Below, piece by piece: positions 16,671 through 23,783 of a stretch of 32,983 bases of DNA (position 1 is its first letter; every line of letters begins with the position of its first letter). The DNA is from an uncultured Clostridia bacterium (GTDB taxonomy: Bacteria; Bacillota; Clostridia; Christensenellales; UBA1242). The translations under genes and the position numbers were made by a program. The notes under the pieces were generated by a model. It searched no databases, was not told where the DNA came from, and saw nothing but the letters and a program-made list of their open reading frames with translations. Location: positions 1 to 32,983 of the forward strand of contig CANQDK010000012.1 of NCBI GenBank assembly GCA_947591785.1, read 5' to 3'.

Positions 16671-16846
16671 TTTTATAAATTAAATTGTTAAATTAAAGTA
16701 AAGGTAAAATAGTTTAGAAAATTCTTTAAAATTTTATTTTTAATAAAAAATTAAAAAAATACAAGTAAAAAACCAAATTTTTATATAATTAAAATATGTT
16801 TTTTCACTTGACAAAGAATATTAATTAATATTAAAATAAAAGCATC

Positions 16847-16865
16847 AGTGTATAATACATACACT
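16847..16865. promoter_or_regulatory. Inverted repeat over the -10 box of the rubrerythrin gene
   Basis: AGTGTAT (16847-16853), 5 bases, ATACACT (16859-16865). TATAAT (16851-16856) lies inside it, 28 bases before the ATG. A repressor bound here would block the promoter. A second perfect palindrome AATATTAATTAATATT lies at 16817-16832. No -35 box with proper spacing is clear. The regulator is unknown; a peroxide or redox sensor would suit the gene, but the sequence does not match a PerR box well. Confidence 0.45.
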
Positions 16866-16883
16866 TAGTGGAGGTTTAAAATT

Positions 16884-17429
16884 ATGGGAAAAAGTTTAAA
16901 AGGAACAAAAACAGAAAAAAATCTTATGGAAGCTTTTGCTGGTGAAAGTCAGGCACGGAACAAATATACCTATTATGCTTCGCAAGCAAAAAAAGATGGA
17001 TATGAACAAATTTCATCAATCTTTACTGAAACTGCAGATAATGAAAAGGAACATGCTAAGATGTGGTTTAAATATCTTAATGGTGGCTCTGTTCCTTCAA
17101 CACTAAATAATTTACTTGATGCGGCTGCTGGAGAACATGGTGAGTGGACAGCTATGTATAAAAGAATGGCAGATGAAGCACGTAGCGAAGGCTTTGCTGA
17201 GATTGCTTATAAATTTGATGCAGTAGCTCAAATTGAAAAAAGACATGAAGAAAGATATAAAAAATTAGCAGAACTTGTAAAGAATCAAAAAGTGTTTAAG
17301 AAGAGCGAAAAGAAAATGTGGATATGTAGAAATTGTGGACATATATATGTTGGTGATGTTGCTCCAGAAATGTGTCCTGTTTGCAATCATCCAAAATCAT
17401 ATTTCCAAGTTTACAATGAAGAATTTTAA
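16884..17429 (+). CDS. rbr: Rubrerythrin
   Basis: 181 residues. Rubrerythrin reduces hydrogen peroxide in anaerobes with a diiron site and a rubredoxin-like iron. Seen: the ferritin-like domain (1-135) with iron-ligand Glu in AGESQARNKYTYYA and DNEKEHAKMW and EKRHEERYKKL, then the C-terminal rubredoxin knot MWICRNCGHIYVGDVAPEMC followed by PVCNHPKSYF (two CxxC pairs). GGAGG is 10 bases before the ATG. It is a single-gene unit with an operator-like repeat on its -10 box and a terminator at 17444. It suggests an anaerobic lifestyle. Confidence 0.95.
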   Translation: MGKSLKGTKTEKNLMEAFAGESQARNKYTYYASQAKKDGYEQISSIFTETADNEKEHAKMWFKYLNGGSVPSTLNNLLDAAAGEHGEWTAMYKRMADEARSEGFAEIAYKFDAVAQIEKRHEERYKKLAELVKNQKVFKKSEKKMWICRNCGHIYVGDVAPEMCPVCNHPKSYFQVYNEEF

Positions 17430-17443
17430 TCTTATATAATTCA

Positions 17444-17484
17444 AAAATTCTAAGACGCATTTATTAAAGTCTTAGAATTTTTTT
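17444..17484 (+). terminator. Terminator after rubrerythrin
   Basis: AAAATTCTAAGAC (17444-17456) pairs perfectly with GTCTTAGAATTTT (17469-17481), followed by more T. Confidence 0.85.
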
Positions 17485-17618
17485 ACGGCAATTTAAAATT
17501 TTTTTGTAATTTATAAGTTATTTTAATATAATTAAAGTATTGAGTTTTTGTGATTATTTTAATATTATAAATCGACAATCTTAGACAAATATTTTTGAAA
17601 AAATTTGTAAAATTTATT

Positions 17619-17704
17619 TTGTTATATAAGATTTTTATGATATAATTCAGTTGTATTTCTTGAAACCGGAATCAAGAAAACGAATCTTAACATTGTTATA
17701 CAAC
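17619..17704 (+). promoter_or_regulatory. Promoter and folded leader upstream of the Spo0A-like gene
   Basis: TTGTTA (17619-17624), 16 bases, TATAAT (17641-17646) with TGA before it. The predicted transcript begins in a nested structure: outer arms GTTGTAT (17650-17656) and ATACAAC (17698-17704), inner arms TTTCTTGA (17656-17663) and TCAAGAAA (17672-17679) with loop AACCGGAA. The rest of the gap 17485-17820 is AT rich without a gene. Confidence 0.4.
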
Positions 17705-17755
17705 AAAAATATTTTGTTCGAAATATTATATAATTTTTATTCTAATATTTAATGC

Positions 17756-17765
17756 TTTGACGAAA
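17756..17765 (+). promoter_or_regulatory. Possible Spo0A box
   Basis: TTTGACGAAA matches 9 of 10 bases of the B. subtilis 0A box TTTGTCGAAA and fully fits the core TGNCGAA. It lies 55 bases before the Spo0A-like gene. A weaker reverse copy is at 17571-17580. Such short AT-rich matches also arise by chance (for example at 24140). Confidence 0.35.
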
Positions 17766-17820
17766 GTTGAATGACTGTTTTATTGTGTAAATGATGTTTT
17801 AAAAGGAATGGTATAATAAA

Positions 17821-18228
17821 ATGGATAAGAAAGACGACTTTGATGAAGAAGAATTAGAACATATGAGAAAAATTATTAAACTTACTCTAATTCGTATTGG
17901 CATTAGATGTGATTTAACTGGCTTTAATTATTTGTGTTATGCTGTTGAACTTGTTATTAAAAATCCAAATTTAATACATAATTTATGCAAAGGACTTTAT
18001 GTTGCAGTTGGAGAGTATTTTAATGTCAATAAAACAAGTAGCGTTGAAAGAAGCATTAGACATGCCTTGGAAAATACGGCTCTTAGTAAAAGTTATGCAG
18101 TTTTGAATAAAATGTTTAAGACAATGCTTTATGCGGTTGATGATAGACCAACAGCAGGCGAACTCATTAGATTGGTTGCAGAATATTATAATCTTGAATT
18201 ATATAAAGATGATAATCTTTTTAATTAA
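17821..18228 (+). CDS. Stand-alone Spo0A C-terminal DNA-binding domain protein
   Basis: 135 residues that correspond to the effector domain of Spo0A without its receiver domain. Seen: IIKLTLIRIGIRCDLTGFNYLCYAVELV (split here as IRIGIRCDLTGFNYL and YAVELVIKNP), the counterpart of the IGVPAHIKGYxYLREAI part, then TSSVERSIRHALE (about 77-89), the highly conserved VERAIRHAIE recognition helix, and ELIRLVAEYYNLE at the end, like the EFIAxVAD tail. It should bind 0A boxes but cannot be phosphorylated. AAAGGA lies 13 bases before the ATG, rather far. It is a single-gene unit before tRNA-Ser. Confidence 0.82.
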   Translation: MDKKDDFDEEELEHMRKIIKLTLIRIGIRCDLTGFNYLCYAVELVIKNPNLIHNLCKGLYVAVGEYFNVNKTSSVERSIRHALENTALSKSYAVLNKMFKTMLYAVDDRPTAGELIRLVAEYYNLELYKDDNLFN

Positions 18229-18230
18229 AT

Positions 18231-18260
18231 AGATAAGATAATTTTTCTTATCTTTTTTTT
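18231..18260 (+). terminator. Terminator after the Spo0A-like gene
   Basis: AGATAAG (18231-18237), loop of 9, CTTATCT (18247-18253), then a T run. Confidence 0.8.
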
Positions 18261-18327
18261 AATCTTTATAATCATTTATCAAAAAATTTAAATTTATTTT
18301 AAAAAATAATAAAAATTTAAGAATTTA

Positions 18328-18356
18328 TTGACAACAATTTTCTTATATGCTAAAAT
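18328..18356 (+). promoter_or_regulatory. Promoter of tRNA-Ser
   Basis: TTGACA (18328-18333), 17 bases, TAAAAT (18351-18356) preceded by TGC. The tRNA begins 23 bases after the -10 box. Confidence 0.75.
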
Positions 18357-18378
18357 AATATGGCAATTAAATAAATAT

Positions 18379-18469
18379 GGAGAGTTACTCAAGAGGTCGA
18401 AGAGGCTCCCCTGCTAAGGGAGTAGGGTTGTAAAAGGCCGCGAGAGTTCGAATCTCTCACTCTCCGCCA
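18379..18469 (+). tRNA. tRNA-Ser (anticodon GCU)
   Basis: A class II tRNA. Acceptor arms GGAGAGT (18379-18385) and ACTCTCC (18459-18465), discriminator G, encoded CCA (18467-18469). Anticodon stem CTCCC/GGGAG with loop CTGCTAA, so the anticodon is GCT (18413-18415), reading AGC/AGU serine codons. A long variable arm and a T arm GAGAG-TTCGAAT-CTCTC are present. Confidence 0.95.
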
Positions 18470-18474
18470 AGTGA

Positions 18475-18512
18475 TAACAATCCGAACCCTTGCGTTTGGA
18501 TTGTTTTTTGTT
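18475..18512 (+). terminator. Terminator of tRNA-Ser
   Basis: AACAATCC (18477-18484) pairs with GGATTGTT (18499-18506), with extra pairs GAAC/GTTT inside, followed by a T run. Outer GATAACAA and TTGTTATC extend it. Confidence 0.75.
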
Positions 18513-18628
18513 ATCAAATTCTATCTCGTTGTCAGTGTTTGGCTGCTCTGTGAGTTTTAGTTGTTTGCCTTTGTCATTTGAGATGTTGAAATATATCTCG
18601 CAATGGTCGTCATAAAGGATAACTCTGT

Positions 18629-19981
18629 TCACAAACAAATCAATAAGCCTTTGCTTTGCATTTTCAAGTGAATAATCAAGGTCTTTGAACGATTTGAGAT
18701 AGGATAAAACATTTCTTCTTCCTTTAAAGGTTTGATTGTCAGCAGTTGTCTGTTGGCAATTTTTTCTTGCAATTCTTTGTTTGCAAATTCCAATTCTTTC
18801 ATTCTTGCATTTGTTGTGTCGTTAAAAATGCCATTTTCAACTGCTTTTAGTAAATTTTCAAGTTTTTTATTGTTTTCTTGGAGTTGTTTTTGCAAACTTT
18901 CCAAAATGCTATCTTTTTCTATTTCTTTGTTGTAAACTTCTGTCACAACTTTTGAAATTGCAGCCAAATCTGTGTGTTGCATAAATTCTTGCGTTGCCTT
19001 GACAACACATTCTTCAATATAATCTTTTGCGATGGATTTCTTGTTGCAATGTTCTTTATTTCTTTTCTTTGTAAAACATTTGTAGTAGTGATAAATTGTT
19101 CCTTGTTTGCCTTTGCCACTATCTCCGGTCATTAAACCACCACATTTGCCACAAAACAACCTGCCGCTTAAAAGATAGTTGACTTCGGTCTTGTGATGTG
19201 CAGAGGTGCGTTTTGCCACTTTTAATCTTGAATTCACTTCGTTAAAAATTTCTTCGCTGACGATTGCTGGAAAAATATTCGTGTAAATTGTATTGTCGGC
19301 ATTTACACAACCTTTATAATTTTCATTTCTCAAAATTCTTGAAACGGAATTTATTGTCCAATCTTTGCCATAGTTGTTTTTAATTCCTTTATCTTGCAAC
19401 AACAAAACAACATCTTTAATTCTCTTGCCAGAAAGATATTCGTTGAACATAAGGCGGACAATGTTTGCCTGTTCTTCATTTGTTGTCAATTTGTGGTCAT
19501 TGACATTGTAGCCATAAGGAGTCCATCCGCCCGTGAATTTGCCTTTAATTCGGCTTTCTTTCAGCCCGCGCTTAACTTTTTGCGAAAGTTCGGCAGAATA
19601 ATATTCCGCAAAACTTTCAAGCATTCCTTCCAAAATTATGCCTTCGGGAGTGTCCGAGATTTGTTCGGTTGCAGAAATAACCTTAACGCCATTCTTTTTC
19701 AAAATTGCCTTGTTGACAGCACTGTCATGTCTTGAACGCGAAAATCTGTCAAACTTATACACAAGCACAAATTCAAAACCTTTCTTTTTGCTGCCCAAAA
19801 GCATTTGCTGAAAAGCAGGTCGATTGTCATTCGTTCCCGTCATGGCACGATCAATATATTCGTTGACAATAGCAAAATCGTTTTTCTCTGCATATTCTTT
19901 GCAAACTCTAACTTGCCCTTCAATACTTTGCTCTGTCTGATTGTCACTTGAATATCTTGCATAAATCACTGCGTTTTTCAT
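18629..19981 (-). CDS. Large serine recombinase, C-terminus frameshifted
   Basis: 450 residues from ATG 19981 (GGTGGAA upstream). It is an integrase/transposase that cuts DNA with a serine. Seen: resolvase domain (1-145) with YARYSSDNQTEQS (catalytic Ser11), DRAMTGTNDNRPAFQ and YKFDRFSRS; recombinase domain with GGWTPYGYNV; a zinc ribbon CGKCG ... C ... C (about 283-315); then a coiled coil. The last 27 residues are out of frame: from about 18715 the next frame continues the normal family ending (VLSYLKSFKDLDYSLENAK, QRLIDLFVNRVILYDDHCEI) and runs to a stop at 18414, inside the tRNA-Ser on the opposite strand. One base was probably lost near 18715. Confidence 0.85.
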   Translation of the reverse strand: MKNAVIYARYSSDNQTEQSIEGQVRVCKEYAEKNDFAIVNEYIDRAMTGTNDNRPAFQQMLLGSKKKGFEFVLVYKFDRFSRSRHDSAVNKAILKKNGVKVISATEQISDTPEGIILEGMLESFAEYYSAELSQKVKRGLKESRIKGKFTGGWTPYGYNVNDHKLTTNEEQANIVRLMFNEYLSGKRIKDVVLLLQDKGIKNNYGKDWTINSVSRILRNENYKGCVNADNTIYTNIFPAIVSEEIFNEVNSRLKVAKRTSAHHKTEVNYLLSGRLFCGKCGGLMTGDSGKGKQGTIYHYYKCFTKKRNKEHCNKKSIAKDYIEECVVKATQEFMQHTDLAAISKVVTEVYNKEIEKDSILESLQKQLQENNKKLENLLKAVENGIFNDTTNARMKELEFANKELQEKIANRQLLTIKPLKEEEMFYPISNRSKTLIIHLKMQSKGLLICL

Positions 19982-20001
19982 TTTCCACCGCCTTTTGCCT
20001 A

Positions 20002-20030
20002 ATAATAGCACATTTCAACTCAAAAGTCAG
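20002..20030 (-). promoter_or_regulatory. Promoter of the serine recombinase
   Basis: On the minus strand CTGACT (20025-20030), 17 bases, TATTAT (20002-20007), 20 bases before the start codon. Confidence 0.5.
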
Positions 20031-20091
20031 CGGGTTTGGAGAAAAACAGCAAAACTTTTCAAAAATTTTAGCCAATGTGAGTAAAAGTGTC

Positions 20092-20119
20092 GTGACTTTT
20101 GCTAAAAATGTTGTATAAT
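20092..20119 (+). promoter_or_regulatory. Promoter of the seven-gene operon
   Basis: GTGACT (20092-20097), 16 bases, TATAAT (20114-20119), 22 bases before the ATG at 20142. It is back to back with the recombinase promoter. ATTGTCGAAA, close to a 0A box, overlaps the leader at 20123-20132, perhaps by chance. Confidence 0.6.
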
Positions 20120-20141
20120 GAGATTGTCGAAAGGAGAAAAT

Positions 20142-20960
20142 ATGAAACTTGACGAATTTTATAATGTTAAAGTTGAAAATACCAAAGATTTGAAAACTGC
20201 AAAAGCGACTTGGATTTTGGATGGCAAGACATATCCAACACAAATAAAATCTTTAGCAGAAAAGTTTTCAAAAGCAAATAAAGAGTTTGTAAAAGAGCCT
20301 TGTCAAAAAATTGAAATTGAAAGCAACCTTGTTTTTGAGATTAAAAAGGATGGTTACAATTTTTTCGTTGCGATAAATGGAGAAAAAATGACGGATAGTT
20401 ACAATATTGAATACATCAAAATCAATTTAGATAGGTTGGCAGAACATTTTTCAATTTATTCAAAACTAGTAGAAAATGATGTATGCTACATTGTTGGGAA
20501 GTATATGTGTGGCAACAAAATTGCTTTTAAAACGCTCAATGACACAAATTTCATAACATATATAGACTTTTACTTAGAACGTTGGGATAATTGGGATGAA
20601 CTTGAAATTATAAAAATGTTAAAAAATTATCTTGAATGCAAAGATAAGAATCAGATATTTGAATATATAATAGCAGGCGAACCCGGACTTGCAGTTTTTG
20701 ATAACTATATCTATATTCAAAATGACAAATTCTATCTAACATATCAAAAAGCTCCATTGTCGCCAGTTGAAGATATGAGAGATTGGGACGAACAATATAA
20801 CAATGAATTTAATAAAGTCAAAGAAAGTGAAGTGGATGCAAGAACTCTTGCAAAAGAAATATTTAAAGTGTTTAATGAGAATAAAGAACAAATTTTAAAA
20901 CATATTCCAAAAGAAAATAAAGAAGAGTTTTTAAATCTTTTGGACAAATATGCTGCTTAA
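20142..20960 (+). CDS. Hypothetical protein, first gene of the small-protein operon
   Basis: 272 residues, not recognised. ATG 20142 has AAAGGAG 7 bases upstream. The protein is acidic and aromatic-rich, with no signal peptide or membrane segment, so it should be cytosolic. The N-terminal part (KTAKATWILDGKTYPTQIKS) reads like a small beta domain; residues 130-230 carry many W, Y and D (FYLERWDNWDELEI, DMRDWDEQYN), and the C-terminus is helical with Lys/Glu pairs. It leads an operon of seven genes with 10-15 base gaps, which suggests a shared job, perhaps immunity or regulation. I assign no function. Confidence 0.75.
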   Translation: MKLDEFYNVKVENTKDLKTAKATWILDGKTYPTQIKSLAEKFSKANKEFVKEPCQKIEIESNLVFEIKKDGYNFFVAINGEKMTDSYNIEYIKINLDRLAEHFSIYSKLVENDVCYIVGKYMCGNKIAFKTLNDTNFITYIDFYLERWDNWDELEIIKMLKNYLECKDKNQIFEYIIAGEPGLAVFDNYIYIQNDKFYLTYQKAPLSPVEDMRDWDEQYNNEFNKVKESEVDARTLAKEIFKVFNENKEQILKHIPKENKEEFLNLLDKYAA

Positions 20961-20972
20961 TAGGAGGCACAA

Positions 20973-21458
20973 ATGAAGTTTTCGGAAAAACTAAAAAAGT
21001 TGCGTGCAGCAAACAATATGACGCAAGATGACCTTGCAGATAAAATTTTTGTTACGCGAACAGCAATTTCAAAATGGGAAACTGACAACGGTTATCCAAG
21101 CATTGAAAGTTTGAAGTTGCTTGCAAAACTTTTTGGCACAAGCGTTGACGAACTTATCAGTGAAGAAGACATTGAGCAAAAAGAGAAGCTTGACAAAAAT
21201 AAAAACAAAACATATTTCATTGTCTCGCTTGCATGTTTTGCCATTGCACTTGTTTTCAGTTTAGCAGGAGCATTTACAGAATATAAATTTCTTTTTGCTT
21301 TCGCAGTCGCGGCAGCATCTTGTTTTGTGTTCTTTGCCGAACTTTCAATTCCAAAAGAAAAGCGCCAAACAAAAATAAGCAATTTGCGCTTTATTCTTGA
21401 AGCAATAATTCTTGGGCTTGTAGTTTGGGGCTTTATTGAAATGTGTTTAGGAATTTAA
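20973..21458 (+). CDS. Membrane-anchored Xre-family regulator
   Basis: 161 residues. Residues 1-60 are a Cro/CI-type helix-turn-helix: LKKLRAANNMTQDDLADKIF then VTRTAISKWETDNGYPSIES. Residues 75-95, 97-118 and 138-158 are hydrophobic (FIVSLACFAIALVFSLAGAF; FLFAFAVAAASCFVFFAEL; ILEAIILGLVVWGFIEMCL), so the DNA-binding domain is tethered to the membrane. Such proteins are common in Firmicutes and may sense a membrane signal. AGGAG precedes the ATG, 12 bases after the previous stop. It is likely the regulator of this operon. Confidence 0.85.
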   Translation: MKFSEKLKKLRAANNMTQDDLADKIFVTRTAISKWETDNGYPSIESLKLLAKLFGTSVDELISEEDIEQKEKLDKNKNKTYFIVSLACFAIALVFSLAGAFTEYKFLFAFAVAAASCFVFFAELSIPKEKRQTKISNLRFILEAIILGLVVWGFIEMCLGI

Positions 21459-21470
21459 AAGGAGAGGAAA

Positions 21471-21806
21471 ATGATTATTGGCGAAATAAAAAAGGAAATC
21501 AAATATCACAATATAGAAATTGACCTTAAAGGGATTGAAGGCAAAAACGATTTGCTTTATAGAGTGTCAAAAGAATTGCATTTTCCAAGTGTTGTTTGGA
21601 ATTGGGATGCCTTCAATGATTGGATGTGTTTTTTGTATGAGCCTTATGATAAATTTGATGCAGTTAAAATCACATTCAAAAACTGCGCCGGTTTAGAAGA
21701 AGAAGTGAAAAAAACATTTTTTGAACTTTTGGGATATAGTGCAAACACAGGTTTTTCGACAGATGGTCCAGAAATGGTGCCATGTTATTATGAAGTTTTG
21801 GATTAA
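21471..21806 (+). CDS. Barstar-like protein
   Basis: 111 residues. The central VVWNWDAFNDWMCFLYEP resembles the barstar family pattern (GxNWDAxxDxL), preceded by a beta strand and a helix (NDLLYRVSKELHFP) as in barstar. Barstar-type proteins bind and block an RNase; many are immunity proteins without a neighbouring toxin. AAAGGAGAG precedes the ATG. It lies 12 bases after the Xre gene and 10 before the CPCC gene. No RNase toxin gene is next to it. Confidence 0.6.
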   Translation: MIIGEIKKEIKYHNIEIDLKGIEGKNDLLYRVSKELHFPSVVWNWDAFNDWMCFLYEPYDKFDAVKITFKNCAGLEEEVKKTFFELLGYSANTGFSTDGPEMVPCYYEVLD

Positions 21807-21816
21807 GGAGAGAAAA

Positions 21817-22461
21817 ATGGAAAAATATATTTGCCCAATTTGTGGATATGATGGGCTTGAAGAAAAGCCAGATTGCTCATATGAAATTTGTCCATGTTGT
21901 GGTTATGAGTTCGGGAGCAACGAATATTTTGACAAAAGCAATTGTCCTGTTGATGTTGGATATGAATTCGATTATAAAGAAAACGAAGAATTTTATGCTT
22001 ATGTTCGTTCGTTATGGCTTAAAAATGGCGCAAAATGGTGGGCAAAAGATGAACGAAAGCCTAAAAATTGGGATTTAATCAAGCAATTAAACAATATCCA
22101 AAACTATGTTTTTGAGAAGAACAGAAAACATGGCGAATTTTTGGAATTTCAATTTTGTGAAAAAGAAAATTCGGGGAAAATAAATTTAAAAAGTATTAAG
22201 CATTGGCAAGAAAGTTCTTTGTATGTTTATTCTGAAAATCCACTTTTTAAAAAATATCTTGCTTTGTTGCAAAACGCATTGCTTTCAAATGGTGAAATTG
22301 GGTTTGACGAAAGTGGAACAAACTATTACACCCACGAAAAGACGATTGAACTTTACAACAAAATTCAAAAAGACGAAAACTTGCCTGACAAAAAAGTTTT
22401 GCTCGAATGGTTAGATGATGTTATCAAAACAGGTCATGGCTTTTATATTTTGGGAATTTAA
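21817..22461 (+). CDS. Cysteine-rich CPCC-type protein
   Basis: 214 residues from ATG 21817 (AAGGAGAG upstream); an earlier in-frame ATG lies inside the barstar-like gene and is not conserved-looking. The N-terminus has YICPICGYDGL (4-14) and YEICPCCGYEFG (22-33), two CPxC pairs fit to bind zinc, as in the small CPCC domain family. The rest is an unassigned C-terminal region (about 70-214) with WWAKDERKPKNW and a helical end. The function of CPCC domains is not established; they are often seen among immunity-type genes. Confidence 0.65.
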   Translation: MEKYICPICGYDGLEEKPDCSYEICPCCGYEFGSNEYFDKSNCPVDVGYEFDYKENEEFYAYVRSLWLKNGAKWWAKDERKPKNWDLIKQLNNIQNYVFEKNRKHGEFLEFQFCEKENSGKINLKSIKHWQESSLYVYSENPLFKKYLALLQNALLSNGEIGFDESGTNYYTHEKTIELYNKIQKDENLPDKKVLLEWLDDVIKTGHGFYILGI

Positions 22462-22472
22462 AAGGAGAGAAA

Positions 22473-22943
22473 ATGGAAAAAATAGCACAAAAAGTTTTAG
22501 AAAATGAAATATACAATTATTTCAAAACTAATATTCCCGAACTTGAAAAACAAATTGGCGAACCTGTCGATGAATATGAAGATTTTGATTACTCAGAAGG
22601 TGGACTTGGGCAAGATGCCGATTTTGTTGAAATGTATTTGTTGTTAGAAGGAATTGCTTATAACGGACTTGAACCTGTTTTTAAAAATATTTTTAAAACG
22701 AAAAACACAAAAAGATTAGCAGAAATCTTTAAAGTGATTGAAAATTTTAAAACTAAATATGGAGAATATGATGAAAGATATTCTCAATCCTTGTGGAGTA
22801 TGTTTGCCAATGATTTTTTTACTATTTGTAGAGATTTAGATAAAAATATATTTGATTACATTTGGCCAATATTCAGCGAAGATTTGAAAGACGAATATAC
22901 TTTATGGAAAACTGATTACGAAAAATGGCAAGAAAGAAATTAA
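22473..22943 (+). CDS. Acidic hypothetical protein
   Basis: 156 residues, acidic, helical, no signal peptide. Features: DEYEDFDYSEGGLGQDADFV (33-52), then LLLEGIAYNGLEPVFKNIF and a Trp-rich end (YTLWKTDYEKWQER). I do not recognise a family. AAAGGAGAG precedes the ATG, 11 bases after the CPCC gene. The gene-to-gene leader (TTTAAAAGGAGAGAAAATG) is nearly the same as for its neighbours. Confidence 0.7.
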   Translation: MEKIAQKVLENEIYNYFKTNIPELEKQIGEPVDEYEDFDYSEGGLGQDADFVEMYLLLEGIAYNGLEPVFKNIFKTKNTKRLAEIFKVIENFKTKYGEYDERYSQSLWSMFANDFFTICRDLDKNIFDYIWPIFSEDLKDEYTLWKTDYEKWQERN

Positions 22944-22957
22944 AAAGGAGAGAGAAA

Positions 22958-23320
22958 ATGGGATACAATCTTAAAAATTTGACAGAAGAATTGAAAGTAA
23001 AAGGGCTTGCGGATGATGGGCTTGTGGCTTGGGGACAAAACTCAGGCGGAGCGCTCTTTGGTGCTGTTGGTGCGGGACTTGCTGGAATGCACACAATTTC
23101 TTGCAAAGGCGACAAAATTGTCATCATTCCTTTTTCTAACAAAGAAATCAAATATAGCGAAGGTATCATGATTGACAAAAGCAAAATTAAAAGTGCAAAA
23201 ATCTCAGGTCTTTTGACTGCAAAATTAAAAATTGAGACCACAGATGGAAGATCTCGTGCTTATTCAATTACACAAGGCAAGGATGCAGTAAAACAAATCT
23301 TATCGAGATTGGGGATTTAA
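22958..23320 (+). CDS. Small beta-rich hypothetical protein
   Basis: 120 residues from ATG 22958, which has AAGGAGAG upstream; the longer frame begins inside the previous gene. A Gly/Ala-rich segment (WGQNSGGALFGAVGAGLAGM, 26-45) is followed by alternating strands (KIVIIPFSNKEIKYSEG; SGLLTAKLKIETTDGRSRAY) and a final helix (KDAVKQILSRLG). The pattern recalls small bacterial PH-like domains, but this is inference. It lies 14 bases after the previous gene. Confidence 0.65.
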   Translation: MGYNLKNLTEELKVKGLADDGLVAWGQNSGGALFGAVGAGLAGMHTISCKGDKIVIIPFSNKEIKYSEGIMIDKSKIKSAKISGLLTAKLKIETTDGRSRAYSITQGKDAVKQILSRLGI

Positions 23321-23322
23321 AA

Positions 23323-23748
23323 ATGTTAAAAATAGTTGGCCAAGGTTGGGCGGAAATAAAAATTGGAAATAAAGTGATTTGTAAGGCAAGCGATGTGACG
23401 CAAGTTCCATTGGATTTTTTAAAAGCGCTCTATGATTATTTAAATGAAGAAGATGTAAAAGAAAAACGATTTTCTTCAAGCGTGTATGTGGATTTGGAGG
23501 GCAACGCCCTGAGTTTTGTCTTTTCAAATTGGGACGATGACAAAGCTCATGTTTTTATGATTTATTCAGCGCCAACAGAAAGCGATTTTGCTGTTAGGAC
23601 TTTTGATGTCGAGCCGCTTGCCCTCGCACAAGAACTTGTTGAAGATATAGAAAAAGATTTTAAGAATTGGACTGAATGGTGCGATGAAGAAGTCCTTGCT
23701 TACTGGCTAGACAAGTTAAAAGCAGTTTTGAAAGCCATTGAGCAATAG
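23323..23748 (+). CDS. Acidic hypothetical protein, last gene of the operon
   Basis: 141 residues, cytosolic, acidic (VDLEGNALSFVFSNWDDDKA near 56-75) with an amphipathic, Trp-containing C-terminal helix region (DFKNWTEWCDEEVLAYWLDK). No family recognised. The ATG is 2 bases after the previous stop and has no strong ribosome site, so it depends on coupling. No terminator is seen right after it; a hairpin-dense stretch begins 36 bases later. Confidence 0.65.
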   Translation: MLKIVGQGWAEIKIGNKVICKASDVTQVPLDFLKALYDYLNEEDVKEKRFSSSVYVDLEGNALSFVFSNWDDDKAHVFMIYSAPTESDFAVRTFDVEPLALAQELVEDIEKDFKNWTEWCDEEVLAYWLDKLKAVLKAIEQ

Positions 23749-23783
23749 AATTTGAAATTAAAAATAGTAAGCAGGATAAGGAG

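Noticed and set aside
16808-16856. TTGACA at 16808 as -35 of the TATAAT at 16851
   Set aside because: The spacing is 37 bases, far from 17, so they do not form one promoter.
17812-17817. TATAAT next to the Spo0A-like start as a leaderless promoter
   Set aside because: Only 3 bases lie between it and the ATG, so transcription would begin after the start codon; a Shine-Dalgarno-like AAAGGA upstream fits better.
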